DNA from: Acidobacteriota bacterium
Lineage (GTDB): Bacteria > Acidobacteriota > Terriglobia > Terriglobales > Acidobacteriaceae
Reading direction: 5' to 3'
DNA length: 62,839 bases
NCBI GenBank assembly: GCA_021846985.1
Contig: JAJZVX010000020.1
Span: forward strand, 1-62,839
The position numbers and the translations under genes are program-made. Shown here piece after piece: positions 52,404-60,964 of this stretch. Positions within the stretch are counted from its first letter, which is position 1, and every line of letters starts with the position of its first letter. The notes beneath the pieces were generated by a model, which was not told where the DNA came from, did no database searches, and saw only the letters and a list, made by a program, of their open reading frames with translations.

Positions 52404-54613
52404 GCGGGATAATCCAGCGCTTCGGGAATCATCACCTTGCTCACCGTCTCGGCGGCGCGATCCTTGGCCAGGCGCGAACCGGTCAGGCACGCCGTCAACT
52501 TCGACTGCAGGCGCAGGAATTCGCCGGAGCCGGCGCATCCGGCGCACGGGCCAGCCTTTTGCGGATGGCTGCCATCGGCGCGAATCACATCCACCGCCAT
52601 AGCGGCGATCCCGGGCATGGTCTCTTCCAGTTCTTCCAGTTCGCTGGTCAGAAAGCAGCTCCGGTGTTCTTCCTCGTCCCACGAGGGATGCGCGTTGTAG
52701 CCAAAGACCAGCTCCGCGCAAATGCGCGCAACCTCGCCCGCCGCCCGCGCCGCCTGCGTGTGGCAGAGGTCGCCGAGAAACTGCACCGTGCCTTCCAGGC
52801 CTTCGCTCACCACCGGATCGTCCGCGCCACGCGCCTCCAACTCCAGCACGTCGAGAATCTGGCAGCGCGAGGCCAACAGCCAGCACAGCGCGTCGGCCAG
52901 CGCAAAAGTCACGCCCTGCCGCTGCCCGTGATAAAGCTTCCCGCCCGCCGGATCCGTTGCCTTCTGCAAGTGATTCAGCGTCCACTGCCACATCTGCATG
53001 GCCGAAGCCAGCGTGCAGGCGCCCGTGCCCGGATGTGTAGAGGCAATGCGCCGCATCTCTGCGGTCCACGCCTTGAACTGCGCCAGGAAAATCTCCGAGG
53101 TCATGGTCACCGTCAACTGGCGGCGCTGCACCGCTTCCGGCCCTTCGTAGGTGGCCTCAAGCTGCGCGTCCATCCACTTGTTGGCCAGGAAGCCCGGACA
53201 ATCCTCGGTAATGCCGTAGCCGCCCATCAGGCTTACGGCCTCGCGCAACATGTTGGTGCCGTGACCTGTGTTCCACAGCTTGGTGGCCGGGCACAGCACA
53301 TTGGCTTCGGCGTCCAGCAGGACAAACTCAACCAGCGGGTCGGCCTCCAGAGCGGCGCGGCGCGCATCGCCGGGGCGCAGGGACAGCAGTTCCAGCGCCT
53401 TCGCTTCGCTCTCGCGCAATGCTTTCATTTCGGCGCGGCCGCCCTGGATGCCGCGCTCCTTCAGGATCGCCGTCTTCTGCTTCTCCACCGGGTCCAGCCG
53501 GTCAAAGAGGCGCGCCGCGGCAAACCCCAGCGAAGCCGCTGCCTCGCCCGTAGCCCACACATCCACCAGCCGGTGCAGCGCATCCTCGCGCTGCTGAATG
53601 CCCTGCTCGTAGCGCACCGAGCCGGGCTTTGCGCCCTCGGCCCCGCGGAAACGCCCGCGCTGGTAGCGAATGACCGGCTCGACGGCCGAAAGCAGCTTGG
53701 CCGCCGTCATCACGCCCACCGGCACGCGCGTCCGGCGAAAAACCGCCTCGATGATCTCGCCGTGATTGAAGTTGGGCACAATCACGCCGTCCTTCACCGT
53801 GTAGCCGCCCACAATCCGGCTGGCCGGAACCTTCAGGTTGAAGACCGGATCGCCAGTCGAGGAGAGCTGGTGCACCAGCTTTTTGGTCGGCGTTCCGCGG
53901 TCGAAGACACCCTCGTCGCCTTCCTCCAAGATCACCACGCAGCTTCCCTTGATGCGCTCGTCGTCGGAGTTCACCGCCGCGGTGACAAAGTTCGCAAAGG
54001 CAATGCCGGTAATGAACCGGCCGCGCTTGTCCACCTGCACCCAGGGCTCCTCACCGTCTTTCCACGCGGCCACGCGGATCTTGCCGCTCAACATGCCGGT
54101 ATCCACGCCGACATAGGGAATGGGCTCGGTGAGCGCAAAGGCGCCTCGCCACGGCTTGCGGTCCTCGCCCGGCTGCGCAGGGGCGGAGATCTGCTTGTAG
54201 TGCCGCGACTGCTCCGGCGTCCCGCGCTCGTGGATCGGCGCCAAAGCCAGAAAACTCGCCAGGCTGGCCGTAGCTGCTCCTCCATCCACCCACGCCAGCT
54301 CAAATGCCGCCAGCGACAGCGCCAGATTCTTCGGCCCGGAGATGAATCCACCCTCTTCCGGCTCCATGAAGGCAGCGGTCACGCCCGCCTGATCGAAGGC
54401 CTCCATCATCTCGTTTTTGCCGGCCGTCCACTCGTGCGTATTGCGTTCGCCGGCGGCCACCAGCCGGGCAACGGCTCCGCGCGCCACGCCGCGCGCAGAC
54501 TGCACCAGCATTTGTAGGTCATAGCGGTCCGCAAACTGCCACTGGATTTGACGAACAGCATCGCCAGGAAGGGTGAGCATGGTTTTTCTGTCACTTAGCG
54601 TCATTGAACTCAT
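52400..54613 (-). CDS. Acyl-CoA dehydrogenase family protein
   Basis: A 737-residue acyl-CoA dehydrogenase, longer than the usual 380-400. The family core is seen in GAFALTEP, GDEGVFDRGTPTKKLVHQ, VPASRIVGG and MGGYGITEDCPG, with the Glu-containing YEGPEAVQRRQL near the active site. A C-terminal extension ends with GPCAGCAGSG, a possible small metal or redox site. It oxidises an acyl-CoA and hands electrons to ETF, encoded downstream. ATG 54613 has GAGGAG at workable spacing; ATG 54622 and 54604 are alternatives. First gene of the ETF operon, divergent from the cytochrome operon. Confidence 0.87.
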   Translation of the reverse strand: MSSMTLSDRKTMLTLPGDAVRQIQWQFADRYDLQMLVQSARGVARGAVARLVAAGERNTHEWTAGKNEMMEAFDQAGVTAAFMEPEEGGFISGPKNLALSLAAFELAWVDGGAATASLASFLALAPIHERGTPEQSRHYKQISAPAQPGEDRKPWRGAFALTEPIPYVGVDTGMLSGKIRVAAWKDGEEPWVQVDKRGRFITGIAFANFVTAAVNSDDERIKGSCVVILEEGDEGVFDRGTPTKKLVHQLSSTGDPVFNLKVPASRIVGGYTVKDGVIVPNFNHGEIIEAVFRRTRVPVGVMTAAKLLSAVEPVIRYQRGRFRGAEGAKPGSVRYEQGIQQREDALHRLVDVWATGEAAASLGFAAARLFDRLDPVEKQKTAILKERGIQGGRAEMKALRESEAKALELLSLRPGDARRAALEADPLVEFVLLDAEANVLCPATKLWNTGHGTNMLREAVSLMGGYGITEDCPGFLANKWMDAQLEATYEGPEAVQRRQLTVTMTSEIFLAQFKAWTAEMRRIASTHPGTGACTLASAMQMWQWTLNHLQKATDPAGGKLYHGQRQGVTFALADALCWLLASRCQILDVLELEARGADDPVVSEGLEGTVQFLGDLCHTQAARAAGEVARICAELVFGYNAHPSWDEEEHRSCFLTSELEELEETMPGIAAMAVDVIRADGSHPQKAGPCAGCAGSGEFLRLQSKLTACLTGSRLAKDRAAETVSKVMIPEALDYPA

Positions 54614-54670
54614 TGTATGCATGCTCCTCGATACGCCGTCTAATTTTGCTTGACTAACCTCACACAGGCA

Positions 54671-54686
54671 TGTGATCCAGATCACT
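54671..54686. promoter_or_regulatory. CRP/FNR-type site 1 in the divergent ETF/cytochrome region
   Basis: TGTGATCCAGATCACT is a near-perfect TGTGA-N6-TCACA palindrome. It lies about 60 bp upstream of the acyl-CoA dehydrogenase start, in the region shared with the cytochrome operon. Confidence 0.6.
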
Positions 54687-54780
54687 TTCACGCGCCGAAG
54701 CAGGCAGTGCCCAAGCCGCGGGACTCGAAGAATAGGGCGGTAAATTGCTTCAAGGTCACAGAATGCAAGGGTTTCCTTAC

Positions 54781-54796
54781 TGTGACAGGTGTCACT
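54781..54796. promoter_or_regulatory. CRP/FNR-type site 2 upstream of the cytochrome operon
   Basis: TGTGACAGGTGTCACT again fits TGTGA-N6-TCACA. Its centre is 110 bp from site 1 and about 80 bp upstream of the cytochrome c start, suitable for activation from upstream. Confidence 0.6.
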
Positions 54797-54867
54797 TTCG
54801 CCTGCTTGGCATGGGCGTAAACAGTTAGTTGACCGGTGATTTGTAGCACCGGCAAAGGAGTTACGCC

Positions 54868-55188
54868 ATGAAACAGTATTTCCATCTGGCGGCCGCCCTC
54901 GTACTGTCCGCCGCCTTCGCCATGCCCGCCCTGGCCCAAGGGCCCGGCGCGGCTGTATATAAGGCCAAGTGCGCCATGTGCCACGGCGCCGACGGCACCG
55001 CCGCCACGCCCGTGGGCAAGAGCATGAAGATCGCATCCTTCAAGAGCCCTGCCCTGAAGAATGCCCCTGAGGCCGTGCTGCTTGCCGCCACCAAGGACGG
55101 CAAGGGCAAGATGCCCGCTTACAAGGGCAAGCTCACCGACCAGCAGGTCAACGAAGTCGTGCAGTATATCCGCACCCTGCAGAAGTAG
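54868..55188 (+). CDS. Periplasmic monohaem class I cytochrome c
   Basis: A 106-residue exported protein. Residues 1-23 are a Sec signal ending MPALAQ. The haem-binding CAMCH follows at about residues 35-39, and the axial Met is in KGKMPAYKGKLTD. The fold is cytochrome c6/c555-like and carries electrons in the periplasm. AAGGAG lies upstream of ATG 54868. First gene of the operon with the 11-haem cytochrome and cytochrome b, and probably their soluble partner. Confidence 0.93.
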   Translation: MKQYFHLAAALVLSAAFAMPALAQGPGAAVYKAKCAMCHGADGTAATPVGKSMKIASFKSPALKNAPEAVLLAATKDGKGKMPAYKGKLTDQQVNEVVQYIRTLQK

Positions 55189-55201
55189 CCAGGCGCCTGA
55201 A

Positions 55202-55219
55202 GCGCCGCCCATGCGGCGC
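55202..55219 (+). other. Intra-operon hairpin after the cytochrome c gene
   Basis: GCGCCGC (55202-55208) and GCGGCGC (55213-55219) form a perfect stem with the loop CCAT. No T-tract follows, so it is more likely an RNA-stability or partial-attenuation element that lets the small cytochrome be made in excess. Confidence 0.5.
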
Positions 55220-55290
55220 GTTCGGGGGAAGAGAGGGCATTCGTCTCTCTTCCCCGCACCTGGAAATGTGTTAATCGTTCGGGAGCATAA

Positions 55291-56481
55291 ATGAAAGCCG
55301 TTTCTCCCATTACCGTGTTTCTTGCCGCAGCCGTCGTTAGTTTCTGTACGGCTCCGTCTGCTGCCGAGAATAGCGCCGCGTGCCTGGCCTGCCATGGCGA
55401 CGCCACTCTGCAGGACGCCTCGGGGCACTCCATTGCGGTGGATGGAAGCAAATTCCATTCCAGCATTCATGGCAGCCTGGACTGCACCAACTGCCACGTC
55501 TCCATCAAGGGCTATCCGCACCCCGACAAGGTGACGCCCGTGCAGTGCTCGACGTGCCACGCGGACGAGGCTTCAGGACTAGCGGGAAGCGTACACGCCG
55601 ATGGCGCACAGCAATGCACCAATTGCCACGGCAGCGCGCACGCCATTTATCCCAAGACCGACCCGCGCTCGACCGTCTATCCGCTCAATATTCCGCGCAC
55701 ATGCGGCTCCTGCCACGGCAAAGACGGCCTGGCTGGAAAGCACGGCCTGCCCAGCGTTTATCCCCATTACCTGGACTCCATCCATGGCATGGCCCTGAGC
55801 AAGGAAGGCCTGCTGGTGGCAGCCAACTGCCAGAGTTGCCACGGCTCCCACCACATCCTCAGCCACACCAATCCGGAGAGCCCGACTTACAAGACCAACA
55901 TCCCCAAGACCTGCGGCTCCTGCCACGCCGGAATCACCGCCAGCTACAAAAGCGGCGTGCATGGAAAAACGCTGGCTGCCGGCAACCTGAAGGCTCCGGT
56001 CTGCACGGACTGCCACACCGCCCATGCCATCGTCGAGCCCACCGAGGCCGAGTTTCGCAACCAGTCCACCCCCATCTGCGGTTCCTGCCACAAGGAACAG
56101 TTCTTCACCTACCGCGACACGTTCCACTCCCAACTCGGCGCCCTGGGCGGCTATGTGGAAACCGCCCGTTGCTGGGACTGCCACCGCGCCCACGACATTC
56201 TGCCCGCGTCGGACCCCGCTTCCACCGTGGCCCCGCGCAACCTTGTCAAAACCTGCGGCAGGTGCCATGCCGACGCCAACGCCAGCTTTGTACAATACCA
56301 GCCACACGCCAACGCTTATAACCGCAAACTCAGCCCGGGTCTTTATTACATCCGTCTGTTTATGAACCTGCTGCTGGTCAGCGTGCTCACATTCTTCCTG
56401 ATTCATACCATCCTGTGGTTGATCCGATCGCGATACCACCAGGTGAAGGAGAACGCGGCAGAAGGAGAGAAAGATGCCTGA
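55291..56481 (+). CDS. Membrane-anchored 11-haem cytochrome c
   Basis: A 396-residue protein with a Sec signal (VSPITVFLAAAVVSFCTAP, cleaved near residue 25), eleven CxxCH motifs (CLACH first, CGRCH last) and a C-terminal membrane helix (LFMNLLLVSVLTFFLIHTILWLI). The many haems are spaced like other periplasmic multihaem relay cytochromes. The C-terminal anchor and the cytochrome b gene, which overlaps it by 8 bases, point to a quinol- or quinone-linked complex. Partners such as CbcL of Geobacter join the same two modules in one chain. The electron acceptor or donor is unknown. GGGAG precedes ATG 55291. Confidence 0.92.
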   Translation: MKAVSPITVFLAAAVVSFCTAPSAAENSAACLACHGDATLQDASGHSIAVDGSKFHSSIHGSLDCTNCHVSIKGYPHPDKVTPVQCSTCHADEASGLAGSVHADGAQQCTNCHGSAHAIYPKTDPRSTVYPLNIPRTCGSCHGKDGLAGKHGLPSVYPHYLDSIHGMALSKEGLLVAANCQSCHGSHHILSHTNPESPTYKTNIPKTCGSCHAGITASYKSGVHGKTLAAGNLKAPVCTDCHTAHAIVEPTEAEFRNQSTPICGSCHKEQFFTYRDTFHSQLGALGGYVETARCWDCHRAHDILPASDPASTVAPRNLVKTCGRCHADANASFVQYQPHANAYNRKLSPGLYYIRLFMNLLLVSVLTFFLIHTILWLIRSRYHQVKENAAEGEKDA

Positions 56482-57337
56482 TCAGGAAAACTCCGCCAAC
56501 GGTGCTGCCATGGAACATCACGGCCAGACCCGTTACATTGCGCGCTTTACGCGCGCCCAGCGCACGCTCCACGCCGTGCTGTTCAGCACGTTTTTGGGCC
56601 TGGCCGCCACCGGTCTGCCCTTGCGCTTCAGCGAGAGCTTCTGGGCCCGCAAGTTCGCCGCCATCATGGGCGGTTTCGGAGCCATTCTCGCCTTTCACAA
56701 GCTCTGCGCCGTCATCCTCACGCTGGCTTTTCTCATTCACGTCAAGGATCTGTTTACGCGCGCCTTTCTCCGCCACGAAAAGGGCATTTTCTGGGGTTCA
56801 GGCTCCATGGTGGCCAACTGGAAGGATGTCAAGGATCTCGTTGGCCACTTCCGTTGGTTCGTGGGTCTCGGCCCACGGCCCCGGTTCGGGCGTTATGCCT
56901 ATTGGGAAAAGTTCGACTACTGGGCGGTTTTCTGGGGCATGATGGTGATCGGCTTCTCCGGCTATGCCATGTGGTTTGCACCCTTCTTTGCCCATTTTCT
57001 GCCCGGCTGGGCGCTCAACGCCGTCCTCGTGGTCCACAGCGAAGAAGGCCTGCTGGCTATCCTCTTCATCTTCTCCATCCATTTTGTCAACACCCATCTC
57101 CGTCCCGACAGCTTCCCCATGGACATGGTGATCTTCACCGGAGTGGAGAGCGAAGAGGAGTTCAAAACCAAGCGCCCGCTCGAATATGAAAAGCTGGTCA
57201 GCCAGAATAAACTCGCGCAGAGAATGGCCGAGCCGCCAGCCCTGTGGTACACCAATTTTTCGCGGAGCGTCGGCTTCGCGGCCATTGCCATCGGCCTGCT
57301 TCTTCTGGTTCTGACCCTCAGCGCGTACTTCAGCTAG
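56474..57337 (+). CDS. Di-haem cytochrome b (b561/FdnI-type) membrane subunit
   Basis: A 287-residue membrane protein with four haem-type helices and one C-terminal helix. Likely haem ligands are His in RTLHAVLFSTFLG, FHKLCAVILTLAFLIH, VVHSEEGLL and FSIHFVNTHL. The family forms the quinone-reacting subunit of formate dehydrogenase, hydrogenase and Cbc complexes. The 8-base overlap with the multihaem gene implies equal synthesis. The pair would pass electrons between the quinone pool and the periplasmic haems. Third and last gene of the operon. Confidence 0.9.
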   Translation: MPDQENSANGAAMEHHGQTRYIARFTRAQRTLHAVLFSTFLGLAATGLPLRFSESFWARKFAAIMGGFGAILAFHKLCAVILTLAFLIHVKDLFTRAFLRHEKGIFWGSGSMVANWKDVKDLVGHFRWFVGLGPRPRFGRYAYWEKFDYWAVFWGMMVIGFSGYAMWFAPFFAHFLPGWALNAVLVVHSEEGLLAILFIFSIHFVNTHLRPDSFPMDMVIFTGVESEEEFKTKRPLEYEKLVSQNKLAQRMAEPPALWYTNFSRSVGFAAIAIGLLLLVLTLSAYFS

Positions 57338-57371
57338 AACGGTTCACGTGCGCTTGCCGGGGACCGGAGGC

Positions 57372-57405
57372 GGCGGCATATTTCCCCGGCAGGGAATATG
57401 CCGCC
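57372..57405 (+). terminator. Terminator hairpin after the cytochrome operon
   Basis: GGCGGCATATTTCCC (from 57372) pairs with GGGAATATGCCGCC (to 57405) with one bulge and a short loop, between the cytochrome b stop and the convergent DUF6526 gene. The following sequence is A-rich rather than T-rich, so it may serve the opposite strand as well. Confidence 0.6.
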
Positions 57406-57483
57406 TTGCAAAAAGAAAAAGACCACAGCCGCCGGTAACGGAAAGTCTGTACGGAATGGACAAGAAGTCAAAGAACGCCGGCC

Positions 57484-57930
57484 TCAAATGCGCCAGTAGT
57501 CGCCTCGCCAGCTCTTGATCCGTTCCTTGATTTGCTTGCGGTTGAGATTTTCTTCCAGGGCCTGTTTGGCCAGTTCCACCACCTCGTCGTCGGCCGCAAA
57601 GCGTAGCCCGATCAACTGATCCTCCGTCAACCGGTAGATTTGGGCGTGCCACTCTGCCCGCGCCAGCGCCTGCAGCCGCAGCCGCTCCTCCAGCCGTATC
57701 ACCCGGTCCTGCACCTTCAGCGGATATGTTCTCAGCTTGATGTAGGGAATAAAGGCCACCACCGAAAGTACGAGAATCCACGCCGCCGACATCCGCGCAG
57801 AATGCCAATGATGCAGAAGGTGGAAGACCGCAAAGACCACGTTGGCCAGCAGCACGAACGCCAAAACAAAATGAAAGGCCGGATCGATCCGGGCGTGATT
57901 CTTTAAATTCTGCGCATCCTTGTCATTCAT
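57484..57930 (-). CDS. DUF6526-like two-helix membrane protein
   Basis: A 148-residue protein with two membrane helices in the first half (FHFVLAFVLLANVVFAVFHLL and AAWILVLSVVAFIPYIKL) and an amphipathic, charged C-terminal half. This matches the DUF6526 pattern, for which no function is known. ATG 57930 has GGAG 6 bases upstream. It overlaps the end of the preceding secreted-protein gene by 8 bases, so both are co-translated. Confidence 0.8.
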   Translation of the reverse strand: MNDKDAQNLKNHARIDPAFHFVLAFVLLANVVFAVFHLLHHWHSARMSAAWILVLSVVAFIPYIKLRTYPLKVQDRVIRLEERLRLQALARAEWHAQIYRLTEDQLIGLRFAADDEVVELAKQALEENLNRKQIKERIKSWRGDYWRI

Positions 57931-59077
57931 GAGCTTCTCCACCTTCAATCGGAGCACCATTGGCCGTTACTGCGGCCGGCTTGGCCGCCTCTTCTCCATC
58001 CTCGAGCGGAGCCTGGACCTGGGCGGCCACGCGCTCGGTCTCTTGCACGGCCGGAGGATGCGCAATCAACTCGTTCAGATTTGCGGCCCGCAGCGTCTCA
58101 GGATTTTTGGGAACGAGGTGAAACCGCCCCCTGATCGCGTAATCGACGAAAATCCCCCCCGCCAGGTAGGGATTGAGCACGGCAATCGGCACCGCATAGC
58201 CGGTGGTCGCAAGCGATTCGGAGATGCTCTTATTCGAACCGCTGTGCCGCCGGTAACCCGGAACCTGCTCAATCTTGTACACGGTGAGATGGATGTCCGG
58301 ATGCTTCCGCGCATAGCGCACAAGCTTGTACACCGTCTGTTTGGGCGTGGTCATGCCCGCATCCGGGAAGATGCTCCGCCGAAACGTGTGCGGAAAATAT
58401 CCATTCATCACTACGCGCGCAAAATCCGCGCAGTTGTTGAACAGCATGTGAAAATGCGAACGGTTGGGTTCATTGTTCAGCCGCTCAATGAGCGCGTCGT
58501 CCTGTGCTTCAGTGGTTTCGAACCGGTAAGCGTAGATGGTGCGCTCATAGGAGACGCCGATCAACTCAGTCCATCCGCCGCGCAGCAGGCTGCCCCGCGG
58601 CACCTTGGCTCCTAGCGCCAGCAGGTGTTCTTCGTGGTATCTGTCGCGCAGATGCCACACCAACTCGCGGTCCACGCGGCGGGGGACGCCAGAGAGATTC
58701 TCCGTGGCATACAAGTAGGGAACGAGCGGAATCGCCACCCAGTCATAGCCCCCCATGCCCTGGTAACGCGCAATCACCGCGCCCAGCTCGCCAGGCCGGC
58801 AGCGCCGCAGCTTCACCGGCGTGGCGGCACAAATCCGCTCAAAGTAGACTGCATTGTGTCCGGTGGGGTTGACGGCTCCAAAGAAGCCATACGGCTCTTC
58901 CATCAGCAGCGCCGCCTGTGCCCGGCAGTGGACGCAACCGAGCAGACACCCCGCCACTAACAGCCCAAGTGCCAACAAACGCCTGCCCGCCGCGCGCATC
59001 GCAGACAGCGCAATTTTCCAGATTATTGGGCGCGAGGCCTGACTCTTCCCCGCCGCCTTCGTCTCGTCATGCGGCAT
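57923..59077 (-). CDS. Exported protein with an Asn-Cys papain-like (NlpC/P60 or LRAT-like) core, function unknown
   Basis: A 384-residue protein with a hydrophobic leader (LLALGLLVAGCLLGCVH, which may be a lipobox at AGC). A conserved-looking core has GHNAVYFERICA near the N-terminus, FHMLFNNCADFARVVM in the middle with the NC motif of cysteine-hydrolase folds, and a late FVDYAIRGRFHLVPK. I do not recognise a named family. ATG 59077 has AGGAA upstream, and a frame start at 59155 is less likely. First gene of a pair with DUF6526. Confidence 0.7.
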   Translation of the reverse strand: MPHDETKAAGKSQASRPIIWKIALSAMRAAGRRLLALGLLVAGCLLGCVHCRAQAALLMEEPYGFFGAVNPTGHNAVYFERICAATPVKLRRCRPGELGAVIARYQGMGGYDWVAIPLVPYLYATENLSGVPRRVDRELVWHLRDRYHEEHLLALGAKVPRGSLLRGGWTELIGVSYERTIYAYRFETTEAQDDALIERLNNEPNRSHFHMLFNNCADFARVVMNGYFPHTFRRSIFPDAGMTTPKQTVYKLVRYARKHPDIHLTVYKIEQVPGYRRHSGSNKSISESLATTGYAVPIAVLNPYLAGGIFVDYAIRGRFHLVPKNPETLRAANLNELIAHPPAVQETERVAAQVQAPLEDGEEAAKPAAVTANGAPIEGGEAHE

Positions 59078-59350
59078 CTTCGGTTCCTGGATACCCTGTC
59101 GTTCGCTGCAACAGCGTCTTGAGGCGCCGGGATTACCGTGCCGCATCCTGATCATTGGCAGGCGGCACAGAGACTCATCTGCAAAAGGTATAACACACTT
59201 TTCCCCCTTAAGTTGCGGCCGGGCGATGCACCGGCTCCGGCACTGGGGTTCTGGCCAGTCACCGTCTGCTCTGCTATCGTTCTCCTTCCGGAGTTTTCCG
59301 CTTTCTGGCGAAGGCGGCGCTCCGCAATCCCCATCCAGACGAGGCGAATC

Positions 59351-60844
59351 TTGAAACTCCGGCGCTTCTTCCTCCTGGCCCTTTTGCCCTGCGCGGTTTT
59401 ACCCGCTCAAATCACGCTTCCCCATCTCCTCTCCAGCCACATGGTCGTACAGCGCAACCTACCCGTCCACGTGTGGGGCACGGCCGCGGCCAACGAGGAG
59501 GTGAGCGTCACCTTTCGTGGCGAGACGCGCTCCGTCCAGGCCACTCCCCTCGGCCGCTGGAGCCTTTACCTCAAGCCGGGCGAGGCCGGCGGTCCTTTCC
59601 AGATGACGGTGCGCGGCTCCGCTACGCCGGCCCAGCCGCCCCTTGTTCTCAGTGACATCCTTGTCGGCGATGTGTGGCTCGCCTCCGGCCAGTCCAACAT
59701 GGAGTTCCCCTTGAGCCGCGCCGCCACCGCCGCCCGGGATATCCCCCGCGCAGACAACGACCGCATCCGCCTGCTCATGGTGAAAAAACGTGCCATCGAC
59801 TACGCCCAGGACGACATTGAAACCGGCGGCTGGGCCGCCTCCTCGCCCGCCACCGCGCGCGATTTCTCCGCCGTCGCCTGGTACTTTGCCCGCGCGATCG
59901 AAGAGCGCGAGCACGTGCCCGTCGGCGTGATCGATTCCACCTGGGGTGGCACGGTTGTGGAAGCCTGGACCCGCATGACCGCCCTTGGCGCCAACGCCGC
60001 GCTCGCGCCCGTCTTCGCCTCCTGGGGCCAAATGACCGACCACGAAGTGGCCGCCCAGCTGGAAGACAAGGACGAGCAGCGCCAGCGCGACCAGGCCAAA
60101 GCCGAGGGCAAGCCCATACCGCAGTTCCCCTGGCACCCCCAGCTCGACAGTTGGGGCCCCGGTATGCTGTGGAACGGCATGATCGCTCCCTTCACGCCGT
60201 TTCCCATCCGCGGCGTCATCTGGTACCAGGGCGAAAGCAATTCCAAGCTCGACCGCGCCCCGCTATACAGCCGCATCTTCAAAACCATGATCGAGGACTG
60301 GCGGCACGAGTGGAGCATCGGCGACTTCCCCTTCCTCTTTGTCCAGATCTCCAACTTCAAGTCCACCCCCGAAGAAGACTGGGCCACCGTGCGCGAACAG
60401 CAGCTCAAAACCCTCGCTCTGCGCAACACCGCCATGGCCGTAACCATCGACATTGGCAACCCTGACGACGTTCACCCCACCGACAAGGTGGATGTGGGCG
60501 ACCGGCTGGCCCGCGCCGCGCGCGTGCTCAGCTACGGCGAGCAGGTGGATTACACCGGGCCCGTCTTCCGCCAGGCCACGCCGGAAGGCAGCTCCATCCG
60601 CGCCTGGTTCGACAACGCCCACGGCCTGATGGCCAGGAACGGCACGGTCACAGGCTTCGAAGTCGCCGGCCAGAACGGCAAGTTCTATCCGGCAACGGCC
60701 ACCATCGAAAACACGACCATCCTCGCTTCCAGCCCATCGGTTCCCCTGCCGCTCTACGTCCGCTATGGTTGGGCCAACAGCCCGCAGTGCAACCTCTTCG
60801 ACGACGAAGGGCTGCCCGCTTCGCCCTTCAACTCCGCCGAATAA
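59351..60844 (+). CDS. Sialate O-acetylesterase-like SGNH hydrolase, secreted
   Basis: A 497-residue carbohydrate acetylesterase. It starts at TTG 59351 (GAGG 6 bases upstream) with a Sec signal ending LPAQ. The family marks are DVWLASGQSNMEFP with nucleophile Ser115, WYQGESN and the catalytic Asp/His in DDVHPTDKVD. Enzymes of this type remove O-acetyl groups from sialate or from plant glycans such as xylan; bacteria without sialate genes usually use it on glycans. It would help the hydrolases of this window reach decorated polysaccharide. Confidence 0.9.
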   Translation: MKLRRFFLLALLPCAVLPAQITLPHLLSSHMVVQRNLPVHVWGTAAANEEVSVTFRGETRSVQATPLGRWSLYLKPGEAGGPFQMTVRGSATPAQPPLVLSDILVGDVWLASGQSNMEFPLSRAATAARDIPRADNDRIRLLMVKKRAIDYAQDDIETGGWAASSPATARDFSAVAWYFARAIEEREHVPVGVIDSTWGGTVVEAWTRMTALGANAALAPVFASWGQMTDHEVAAQLEDKDEQRQRDQAKAEGKPIPQFPWHPQLDSWGPGMLWNGMIAPFTPFPIRGVIWYQGESNSKLDRAPLYSRIFKTMIEDWRHEWSIGDFPFLFVQISNFKSTPEEDWATVREQQLKTLALRNTAMAVTIDIGNPDDVHPTDKVDVGDRLARAARVLSYGEQVDYTGPVFRQATPEGSSIRAWFDNAHGLMARNGTVTGFEVAGQNGKFYPATATIENTTILASSPSVPLPLYVRYGWANSPQCNLFDDEGLPASPFNSAE

Positions 60845-60943
60845 CGCCGTCCTCAAAATCGGAGACACCGGCGCCTGCGTGCTCCGCAATCCGGCAATAA
60901 AACCGCCTCCAGACCGCGCGCTTCCCCATCTTCTCCGGCGGCC

Positions 60944-60964
60944 GCAGGCGATAGGCCTGCTTTT
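60944..60964 (+). terminator. Terminator after the acetylesterase gene
   Basis: GCAGGC (60944-60949) pairs with GCCTGC (60955-60960) around GATAG and runs into TTTT. It overlaps the stop codon of the convergent DUF1801 gene by two bases. Confidence 0.65.

Noticed and set aside
52394..54517. A 707-residue open frame on the plus strand
   Set aside because: Antisense to the acyl-CoA dehydrogenase gene, with an Arg/His/Gln-rich product and no recognisable domain.
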